DNA of 36,004 bases, taken from Bacteroidota bacterium (GTDB lineage Bacteria; Bacteroidota; Bacteroidia; Chitinophagales; Saprospiraceae). The DNA is taken from NCBI GenBank assembly GCA_014190515.1, contig BJGN01000018.1, positions 1-36,004 of the forward strand. The letters run 5' to 3'. The notes under the pieces are model-generated. The model was not told the DNA's origin, did no database searches, and was given only the letters and a program-made list of their open reading frames with translations. Shown one piece after another: positions 24,527-31,278 of the stretch (positions are counted from its first letter, which is position 1; each line of letters opens with the position of its first letter). A program made the translations under genes and the position numbers.

Positions 24527-25279
24527 ATGAATGAAAACAAAACTACCGAAGTAGCGGTAATTCTTACCGACGAAAAGAAAAGTATTATCTGGGTAAATGA
24601 TGCCTTTCTTACTATTTCAGGGTATTCATTATTCGAAGTGCTCGGTAAAAAACCAGGTAGTATTTTACAGGGGAAAAACACATCAAAAGAAACCATTGAA
24701 TTAATAAGTAAGTCGTTAAAAAAACAATTACCTGTTGAAACCCAAATTTTAAACTATCGAAAATCGGGTGAACCTTATTTCTGTCATTTGGCTATTCACC
24801 CCGTTTTTAACGATAAAAAAATGCTTACAAACTATATTGCTTTTGAAATAGATGAAAGTAATAAATCAATTGAAAGTGAATATAGCATGCTTCAGATTCA
24901 AAAAAAATATAAAGCAAGCAGTTTAGAACCAATGGATGAGGTAACCCTTTTCAGGCGATTAAACACTTTAATTATCAGTAAAAATTTATTCCTGGATCCT
25001 GATTTAGATATAAAATTAGTTGCCGTCGGTCTCAAAAGCAATACAAAATACCTTTCTCAGGTGGTGAATAACCAATTTGGCAACAATTTTAAACATTACA
25101 TTAATCATTTTAGAGTTGATAAATTAAAAGAAGTGATAACAGACCCTCAAAACAAGGGAGCCAACTTATTTGAGATGGCGCAACAATGTGGATTCAAAAA
25201 TAAATCTACCTTTCATAAGGTATTTCGGGAATTCACGGGTACCACTCCTAAAGAATTTCTATTGCAAAACAAGAATTAA
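24527..25279 (+). CDS. PAS-domain AraC-family transcriptional regulator
   Basis: 250 residues. A PAS domain at about 5-112 (IIWVNDAFLTISGYSLFEVLGKKPGSILQG, NYRKSGEPYFCHLAIHPV) has the layout of LOV domains, but the flavin-binding motif GxNCRFLQ is GKKPGSILQ, so the photoactive cysteine is absent. A short linker leads to an AraC-type DNA-binding domain (about 160-248: DIKLVAVGLKSNTKYLSQVVN, and FEMAQQCGFKNKSTFHKVFREFTGTTPKEF), two helix-turn-helix units. It is a cytoplasmic sensor-regulator with unknown ligand. It is divergent from the helicase-like gene, and a direct repeat upstream may be its operator. The PAS plus AraC fusion without a receiver or membrane part is less common than two-component AraC proteins. 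Confidence 0.85.
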   Translation: MNENKTTEVAVILTDEKKSIIWVNDAFLTISGYSLFEVLGKKPGSILQGKNTSKETIELISKSLKKQLPVETQILNYRKSGEPYFCHLAIHPVFNDKKMLTNYIAFEIDESNKSIESEYSMLQIQKKYKASSLEPMDEVTLFRRLNTLIISKNLFLDPDLDIKLVAVGLKSNTKYLSQVVNNQFGNNFKHYINHFRVDKLKEVITDPQNKGANLFEMAQQCGFKNKSTFHKVFREFTGTTPKEFLLQNKN

Positions 25280-25452
25280 CAGATTGGAATATTTGCTTTT
25301 TAAATGAAAATATTATTGAAAAGTAATTTGGATAACTATCCATTGCCATTTTTCCAAAGACAGTTTTGTGGTAAAAGTCCCGCTCTTCTGGTGGCCGCAA
25401 AACGCTGGCAGTATATTAACAGTCTCATCCAGCGTAAGTCTAGCAGAAAAAC

Positions 25453-25483
25453 TTGCCTAAGAAAAAATAAATACTTACTTTTG
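25453..25483 (+). promoter_or_regulatory. promoter of higBA
   Basis: TTG at 25453-25455 (-33) is followed after 20 bases by TACTTTTG at 25476-25483 (-7), a good match to the Bacteroidota promoter layout. The toxin start is 25 bases downstream of the -7 element. Confidence 0.65.
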
Positions 25484-25508
25484 ACATTAGTAACGTAAAT
25501 CAGAATTA

Positions 25509-25790
25509 ATGATCAAGAGCTTTGGCGATAAAGAATCCGAGAAAATTTGGAATGGTATTCGGTCAAAAAAATTGCCAAACGAGATTCAAGATGTTGCGCG
25601 TCGAAAATTAAGGATAATCAATAACGCTCTGGATGTTAATGATCTTCGCACTCCTCCCGTTAACAAACTTGAGAAGTTAAAAGGTGCTTTGCAAGAATAC
25701 TATAGTATTCGGATTAACAATCAATGGCGAATCATCTTCAAATGGATCAATAATGATGCTTATGAAATAAGTATTTTGGATTATCATTAA
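25509..25790 (+). CDS. higB: HigB-type toxin (RelE/ParE superfamily)
   Basis: 93 residues, the usual HigB length. FGDKESEKIWNG at the N-terminus, ARRKLRIINNALDVNDLRTPPVNKLEKLKG in the middle and YSIRINNQWRIIFKW at the end are HigB family marks. HigB toxins are ribosome-dependent mRNA interferases. The toxin-first order with the antitoxin starting 10 bases after the stop is the higBA arrangement. It has its own promoter. Chromosomal toxin-antitoxin pairs are mobile, and this one lies beside a decayed gene and a tRNA. Confidence 0.93.
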   Translation: MIKSFGDKESEKIWNGIRSKKLPNEIQDVARRKLRIINNALDVNDLRTPPVNKLEKLKGALQEYYSIRINNQWRIIFKWINNDAYEISILDYH

Positions 25791-25800
25791 TAAAACAGCT

Positions 25801-26133
25801 ATGGAAAAGTTGAAAAATATTCACCCGGGAGAAATCCTACTTGAGGAATTCTTAATACCTATGGAGATTTCTGCCTATCGTTTGGCAAAGGAAACTTTTC
25901 TCCCTCAAACCCGCATTTCTGAGATTATAAAGGGTAATCGGAGAATAACGGCTGATACTGCGATACGTTTCAGCAAATATTTCGGAACTAGCGCCAAGTT
26001 TTGGTTAGGCCTTCAAGATGATTATGATCTGGAAGAAGAGCAAAATAAAAAAGACCAAGAATTCAATAATATCAAACCCATTGAAGGAAGTGCTGCATAT
26101 CAGCAAGTAAGTGCCAGCCCAAATCTTATTTAG
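25801..26133 (+). CDS. higA: HigA-type antitoxin (XRE helix-turn-helix)
   Basis: 110 residues. The pattern HPGEILLEEFLIPMEIS, YRLAKETFLPQTRISEIIKG, RRITADTAIRFSKYFGTSAKFWLGLQ is diagnostic for HigA/VapA-type antitoxins, with the XRE helix-turn-helix at about 20-75. HigA binds and inhibits HigB and represses the operon promoter. The C-terminal tail after YDLEEEQ is long and polar (NNIKPIEGSAAYQQVSASPN) and may be the flexible part removed by proteases. No terminator is seen in the 71 bases after it. Confidence 0.94.
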   Translation: MEKLKNIHPGEILLEEFLIPMEISAYRLAKETFLPQTRISEIIKGNRRITADTAIRFSKYFGTSAKFWLGLQDDYDLEEEQNKKDQEFNNIKPIEGSAAYQQVSASPNLI

Positions 26134-26204
26134 AAATAACAATTCGTTTTTAAAGATTAAGGTTTATTTTAATAAAATTGAGCTAATCGCCTGCTTGTCA
26201 AACG

Positions 26205-26607
26205 TTATGCCTCATTTGTATATGTTTGGTAATCGTGTGAGTATGGCATTGCTATGAAGTACAAATCAAAATTATTTTTAGCACAAAATGCTTGGATAGA
26301 ATCTAAATAAGGGTGTATTTGTTTTAAATTCTTGCGCAAATTGTGTAGGTCAAATACGGTTTTTGCATCTTTAATTTCGCTACTTTTAGAATAACATCGT
26401 CCAATACTATTTCCTTTATTATCGAAACTTCCTTCATCTGCCTTCAAGGATACTTTTTGATAATTCAGATTTAAAATTCACAGTATCTAGAGAATTCAAA
26501 GATGAAGGGTAATTAATTCCATAGATTTTTTGATAATCAATCGTTTTGAGCTTTTCACCACCGACAGGTGATTCAAACAAATATTGAATAATCCGGTCGC
26601 CATTATG
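26205..26607 (-). pseudogene. decayed gene remnant, family not identified
   Basis: Two minus-strand frames that look like pieces of one protein are joined by a frameshift near 26434-26450. The upstream piece (26607-26434, 57 codons, no ATG start, bounded by a TAG) reads HNGDRIIQYLFESPVGGEK ... NYPSSLNSLDTVNF. The downstream piece (to the TAA at 26205) reads NLKQIHPYLDSIQAFCAKNN and FDLYFIAMPYSHDYQTY, and opens with TTG, not ATG. The second part resembles the late segment of Bacteroidota SGNH-hydrolase-like proteins (LDSI..FC..N...FI..P), but this is only an impression. The rest of 26134-26724 shows no other coding signal. Confidence 0.35.
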
Positions 26608-26687
26608 CTACCTATTCCGGTAATATGAGGTTTTTTTTCAATTTTGGTGATTACAATTATTTTAAAAATCAACGATGAGTATAAAAT

Positions 26688-26718
26688 AAAAAAGGGAACC
26701 ATGAATGATTCCCTTTTA
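26688..26718 (-). terminator. terminator of the initiator tRNA gene
   Basis: Arms AAAAGGGAA (26690-26698) and TTCCCTTTT (26709-26717) form a perfect 9-bp stem with a 10-base loop. Read on the minus strand, the hairpin starts 8 bases after the tRNA 3' end and runs into TTTTTTATTTTAT. Confidence 0.85.
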
Positions 26719-26724
26719 TTTTTG

Positions 26725-26797
<73 letters not shown>

Positions 26798-26880
26798 ATT
26801 TCGTTCTGCAAATATAGACCTTTTTTTTAACATTAGGTCAACTATTTTACAAAAAAGATTATTTAATTAATAAAAAGAGA

Positions 26881-28062
26881 ATGGAAGCATTTATTTATGG
26901 TGCAAAAAGAACACCCATTGGAAGCTTTGGCGGCACATTATCAAGCCTTTCTGCTACTGCCCTTGGATCAAAAGCCATCGACGGATTATTTTCAGAGCAA
27001 GGTCCTGCTAAAGAGGAAATTCAGGAAATTTACATGGGAAATGTAATCGCTTCAAATTTAGGTCAAGCGCCCGCCAGACAAGCTGCCCTGGGTGCCGGAC
27101 TCAGCGAAAACGTTATTTGTACTACCATTAATAAGGTGTGTGCTTCTGGAATGAAAGCAACGCAATTAGCAGCCATGTCTATTCAAGCAGGTGTAAACGA
27201 TTGGGTGATTGCCGGTGGAATGGAAAGTATGAGCAATGTACCTCATTATATTCCGTCCCTTCGATGGGGAAATAAATATGGCAATGCTGAAGTTTTGGAT
27301 GGATTATCAAAAGACGGATTAACGGACGCTTACAATGGTGCTGCCATGGGTAATTGCGGTGATGCGACCGCAGAAAAATATCATTTTTCAAGGGAAGAAC
27401 AAGACAATTTTGCTATAGAATCATATAAAAGAACAGCATTAGCCACAGAAAAGGGCTATTTTAATGCTGAAATTGTACCCATTACCATTCCTCAAAAAAA
27501 AGGAGGTGATCTGGTGATTAAAGAAGATGAGGAATTCAACAAGGTAGATTTCTCTAAAATTCCTTCCCTTAAACCTGCATTTTCTCCCACCGGAACCATT
27601 ACTGCAGCCAATGCAAGTACTTTGAATGACGGCGCTTCTGCATTGTTACTCGGTTCAAAAGAAGCAGGTAAAAAATCAGGCATTAAACCCATAGGTAGAA
27701 TTGTTTCCTTCGCCGATGCCGAAGTGGCGCCTGAATGGTTTACTATAGCTCCGGTGAAAGCAGCCCCGCTGGCGCTAAATAAGGCAGGATTAACCTGGGA
27801 TGATATTTCCTTTGTCGAGGTAAATGAAGCTTTTGCCATCGTTCCACTGGTTTTTGCCAAAACTTTTTCTATCCCCTCCGATAAATTAAACGTTCGGGGC
27901 GGAGGTGTTTCAATGGGACATCCATTAGGTTCCTCTGGTTCCCGTATTTTAGTAACCTTGGTCCATACTTTACAACAAAATGGAGGTGGCTATGGTCTCG
28001 CTGCCATTTGTAACGGAGGAGGAGGTGCCTCTGCCATGGTCATTGAGGTTTTTCCAGCCTGA
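26881..28062 (+). CDS. acetyl-CoA acetyltransferase / thiolase family protein
   Basis: 393 residues, standard thiolase size. The nucleophile C87 lies in NKVCASGMKA, H347 in GGGVSMGHPLGSSGSR and C377 in AICNGGGGASA: all three catalytic residues are present. The GMESMSNVPHY and EVNEAFA blocks are also typical. Biosynthetic thiolases condense two acetyl-CoA to acetoacetyl-CoA; degradative ones finish beta-oxidation. The length and lack of a neighbouring FadB-like gene favour the acetoacetyl-CoA type, without proof. Cytoplasmic. It is followed after 74 bases by an unrelated alpha-galactosidase gene. Confidence 0.95.
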   Translation: MEAFIYGAKRTPIGSFGGTLSSLSATALGSKAIDGLFSEQGPAKEEIQEIYMGNVIASNLGQAPARQAALGAGLSENVICTTINKVCASGMKATQLAAMSIQAGVNDWVIAGGMESMSNVPHYIPSLRWGNKYGNAEVLDGLSKDGLTDAYNGAAMGNCGDATAEKYHFSREEQDNFAIESYKRTALATEKGYFNAEIVPITIPQKKGGDLVIKEDEEFNKVDFSKIPSLKPAFSPTGTITAANASTLNDGASALLLGSKEAGKKSGIKPIGRIVSFADAEVAPEWFTIAPVKAAPLALNKAGLTWDDISFVEVNEAFAIVPLVFAKTFSIPSDKLNVRGGGVSMGHPLGSSGSRILVTLVHTLQQNGGGYGLAAICNGGGGASAMVIEVFPA

Positions 28063-28136
28063 TTGCGGTAAACGGTTTTTCAGCGTACCTTTCCTCTAAA
28101 TCGTTACTTTTTTAAAAACAATAAACTATTACTCCT

Positions 28137-30140
28137 GTGAAACATTTACTCTTTTTATGGCTATTTACCGTTCCTGCATTGGCTCAAAAAACCAGAATAA
28201 TTTGGTTGGATGATTTACAAATTCAAACCTTCTCTGAAGGATTAAGACCTGTAAAAGCTAAAAAAAATTACGAATCTCACACCTTAAAGGTGAACAAATT
28301 GTCCTTTCAGCGAGGTGTTGGGGCACAATCACCCTGTGTTCTGGCTTTCAATGTAGATAAAAAAGCGTTAAGATTTCAGGCTAAAATTGGAAATGATGAC
28401 GAAGGAAATCCAGCCTTACCTTTATCCTATTATGTTTTAGGTGATGGTAAAATCCTTTTTGAGAAAAAAAACATGAAAATGGGAGATAATCCCATTGCTA
28501 TCGATGTGTCGTTGAAAGGTATCAAACAACTTGGACTTTTAGTTTTGGATACGGTTGGTGGTATTAGTAATAAAAGGACTTATGCCAATTGGTTGGATGC
28601 AAGAGTAGAAATGATTGGAAATTCGTCTATTGGATATGTAGAAAATAAAGGCAAAAAGTATATACTTACACCCAAAAGTGCCGCCATTCCGAGAATTAAT
28701 TCACCTAAACTTTTTGGGGTTCGTCCTGGAAATCCATTTTTATATAATATCGCCGCATCTGGAAGTAAACCGATGATATTCAAAGCATTAAATTTACCAA
28801 ACGGACTTATATTAAATGAAAAAACGGGTCAGATAACAGGTGTATTAAAGGAAAAAACGAATCATAATGTAACCTTGATAGCTGAAAATAACAATGGTAA
28901 AGCCACCGCAGCACTTGAAATCAGGGTTGGTGAAGACATTGCACTTACTCCCCCATTGGGTTGGAATGGCTGGAATGCCTGGGAACAAAAAATAGATAAG
29001 GAGAAGGTTATGGCCTCTGCTAATGCCATGATTCATTTTAAATTAAAGGACTATGGCTGGAATTATGTTAATCTCGACGATGCCTGGCAAGGCTATCGCG
29101 ATTCCGTTACTCTGGCTCTTCAACCTAATGAAAAATTTCCCGACATTAAAGGGATGTTCGATTACATTCACTCTCTGGGACTAAAAGTTGGCCTCTATTC
29201 TACTCCCTACATTTCAAGTTATGCAGGTTATGTTGGCGCATCCTCTGATTATCCAAAAGGAGGAGAAACTCATGAAAAAATAATAGTAAACAGACCTTCT
29301 TTTAATCGTATTGGTCCATATAAATTTGAAAAGCAAGATGCCAGACTGATGGCTGAGTGGGGTGTAGATTTTTTAAAATATGATTGGAGAATTGACCTAC
29401 CTTCAACCATTAGAATGGCTGATGCACTGAGAGAATCAGGTCGTGATGTGGTATTCAGCTTATCAAATAATGCGCCTTTTGATAAAGCGGCAGATTGGGC
29501 AAAATGGGCTCAAATGTACAGGACAGGTCCAGATATTAAAGATAGTTGGACGAGTTTATATCACACTTCTTTCTCTTTAGACAAATGGGCACCATTTTCC
29601 GGTCCCAGCCATTGGGCAGATCCTGATATGATGATTATCGGTGATGTTTCCATAGGTCCTGTTTTACACCCTACCCGATTGACGCCCGATGAGCAATATA
29701 GCCATGTCAGTATATTCAGCTTACTCTCCGCACCTATGCTTATTGGGTGTCCGCTTGAACGACTGGACCCATTTACCATTAATTTGCTCAATAATTATGA
29801 AGTGCTTGACATAAATCAGGACCCTCTAGGTAAACCGGCGAGATTGATAGGCCTTGACAACGGAGTACAAATATGGCTGAAAGAGTTAAAGGACGGCTCT
29901 TATGCTTTAGGTATGTTCAATATGGCCAATTACGGGGAGCAACCGGCATCTTATTTCAGATGGGGTGACGAAAAAGAAATTCATTTTAATCTTAATCTTG
30001 ACAAATTCAATCTACCCGGAAAATGGTTGATACGCGATGTTTGGAAACAAAAAGAAATAGGTGAATTCTCTCGATTATTTACAACAAAAATCCCCCATCA
30101 TGGTGTTAAGTTAATCAAATTGATAAAAATCAATGATTAG
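28137..30140 (+). CDS. GH27 alpha-galactosidase with N-terminal NPCBM and Ig-like domains, exported
   Basis: 667 residues starting at GTG (no ATG would keep the signal peptide, residues 1-17, ...VPALAQ). Domains in order: NPCBM-like carbohydrate-binding domain at about 18-160 (RGVGAQSPCVLAFNVDK, KQLGLLVLDT); a putative Ig (He_PIG) domain at about 190-265 (LPNGLILNEKTGQITG); then the GH27 TIM barrel from 270 (LTPPLGWNGWNAWE, YVNLDDAWQ), with nucleophile D416 in FLKYDW and acid/base D495 in HWADPDM; and a C-terminal beta domain. It should release terminal alpha-galactose from oligosaccharides outside the cytoplasm. No sugar transporter or regulator lies beside it. Confidence 0.93.
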   Translation: MKHLLFLWLFTVPALAQKTRIIWLDDLQIQTFSEGLRPVKAKKNYESHTLKVNKLSFQRGVGAQSPCVLAFNVDKKALRFQAKIGNDDEGNPALPLSYYVLGDGKILFEKKNMKMGDNPIAIDVSLKGIKQLGLLVLDTVGGISNKRTYANWLDARVEMIGNSSIGYVENKGKKYILTPKSAAIPRINSPKLFGVRPGNPFLYNIAASGSKPMIFKALNLPNGLILNEKTGQITGVLKEKTNHNVTLIAENNNGKATAALEIRVGEDIALTPPLGWNGWNAWEQKIDKEKVMASANAMIHFKLKDYGWNYVNLDDAWQGYRDSVTLALQPNEKFPDIKGMFDYIHSLGLKVGLYSTPYISSYAGYVGASSDYPKGGETHEKIIVNRPSFNRIGPYKFEKQDARLMAEWGVDFLKYDWRIDLPSTIRMADALRESGRDVVFSLSNNAPFDKAADWAKWAQMYRTGPDIKDSWTSLYHTSFSLDKWAPFSGPSHWADPDMMIIGDVSIGPVLHPTRLTPDEQYSHVSIFSLLSAPMLIGCPLERLDPFTINLLNNYEVLDINQDPLGKPARLIGLDNGVQIWLKELKDGSYALGMFNMANYGEQPASYFRWGDEKEIHFNLNLDKFNLPGKWLIRDVWKQKEIGEFSRLFTTKIPHHGVKLIKLIKIND

Positions 30141-30188
30141 TAAGTGCAAACAGAAAACATCTGGACCAAATCATTTTAAAGTAACCTC

Positions 30189-30677
30189 ATGACTGTTAAA
30201 ATTTTTGTAACTGGTGGAACTTTTGATAAGGAATATAACGAACTCGACGGTTCCCTTTATTTCAAAGATTCTCATTTACCAGAAATGCTCACAAGAGGTC
30301 GGTTTCAAGTTCCGGTTGATTGGACTACCCTGATGATGATGGATAGCCTTGATATGACAGATAATGACAGGCATACGATAGCGCAACACTGTATTTCAAC
30401 ACCTGAAAAAAATATTGTGATTACTCATGGCACAGATACTATGGTTGAAACAGCCAGAGTAATTGCCCATCTTGTAAAGGATAAAACCATTGTGCTGGTT
30501 GGTGCAATGGTTCCCTATACTTTTAGTAGTTCTGACGGTTTTTTTAACTTAGGTACCGCTTTTGCTTTTGTACAAACTCTCCCGATGGGAGTTTATATTG
30601 CGATGAATGGACGATATTTTAAATGGGATAATGTCCGTAAAAACAAAAAAGAAGGAATATTTGAAGAAATTAACTGA
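30189..30677 (+). CDS. single-domain asparaginase-like protein
   Basis: 162 residues, corresponding only to the N-terminal domain of type I/II L-asparaginases (about 330 residues). The active-site parts of that domain are present: TGGT with T11 as the expected nucleophile, HGTDT at 80-84 (T82, D83) and K99 before VLVGAM. The C-terminal domain that completes the active site of the neighbouring subunit is absent, and the stop is followed at once by the convergent next gene, so this is a full short gene, not a broken one. Similar stand-alone domains are widespread and their reaction is unproven. Cytoplasmic. It follows the alpha-galactosidase by 48 bases. Confidence 0.85.
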   Translation: MTVKIFVTGGTFDKEYNELDGSLYFKDSHLPEMLTRGRFQVPVDWTTLMMMDSLDMTDNDRHTIAQHCISTPEKNIVITHGTDTMVETARVIAHLVKDKTIVLVGAMVPYTFSSSDGFFNLGTAFAFVQTLPMGVYIAMNGRYFKWDNVRKNKKEGIFEEIN

Positions 30678-30684
30678 CCCTCAC

Positions 30685-31278
30685 TTATTCCCTTAGAAAC
30701 TCAAGGTTATCCTCTTCATCTAATTCCACCAAAACAGCTTCTTCTCCAGTAATATTTTTACTATTTTTCAACTCAACGATTTCATCAGCAAGGGTTTTGG
30801 CTCTTTCATCTATTGAATCAAATGAGTTGGATTTTATTTCAGCGCCGATAAATGCAGAGGTAGCCCAAAGACCCTGGTTTACCAGTTGGATAATGGTGCC
30901 AATTTCCAAAGAATTATCCATCCTGAAAGCTATTTTTGAAGATAAATTTCTAATCTGTTCAGGTAGATGATCCGCGGTCAATAAAATACTGAGGGGACGG
31001 GAATGAAAAGAAAGTAAGGTTTCTACCCGAGGGGATAAATCTGGCACATAGTGCTTAAATAGTTCTATGGAATCGACCAGGCATTCATAATTAAAATGAA
31101 AGTTATCGCGTTTAAATGATAGTAAACGTTCTATAGATTTCTCATCGTCAAGTAAACATATTAAGGACCACAACGTTTGCGTTTGAATTAATATGATCTT
31201 TCCTTCTTTCAAGGCTGATGCTGCAGCCAAGATTTTAGGATCAATATTTTGAAAATCAATACTATTTATTTGAACCAT
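30685..31278 (-). CDS. divergent Sua5/YciO/YrdC-like protein
   Basis: 197 residues with the overall order of the YrdC fold: GKIILIQTQTLWSL stands where the family has a PTETVYGL-type motif, LLSFKRDN where it has K.R, RPLSILLTADHLPEQIRNLSSKIAFRMDN matches the PLT..L....LP.......IA.R.P part, and GLWATSAFIGAEIKSNSFDSI matches the P...TSAN.SG segment. The true enzymes make threonylcarbamoyl-AMP for tRNA t6A. Here several signature residues are changed (proline and glutamate of PTET, and SAN to SAF), so catalytic activity is doubtful. It converges on the asparaginase-like gene with 7 bases between, and its start codon overlaps that of the divergent surface-protein gene. Confidence 0.75.
   Translation of the reverse strand: MVQINSIDFQNIDPKILAAASALKEGKIILIQTQTLWSLICLLDDEKSIERLLSFKRDNFHFNYECLVDSIELFKHYVPDLSPRVETLLSFHSRPLSILLTADHLPEQIRNLSSKIAFRMDNSLEIGTIIQLVNQGLWATSAFIGAEIKSNSFDSIDERAKTLADEIVELKNSKNITGEEAVLVELDEEDNLEFLRE

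Noticed and set aside
25399-25436. Possible hairpin ACGCTGG ... CCAGCGT upstream of higBA
   Set aside because: Only a 7-bp stem with a long unstructured loop and no T-run; not enough to call a terminator, RNA or operator.
25304-25498. 64-codon plus-strand frame between the PAS-AraC and higB genes
   Set aside because: It runs across the higBA promoter, has no recognisable composition or promoter of its own, and ends just before higB. I see no gene in 25280-25452.
26496-26702. 68-codon minus-strand frame starting in the tRNA terminator
   Set aside because: It begins inside the terminator hairpin and runs in a different frame from the protein-like remnant; not coding.
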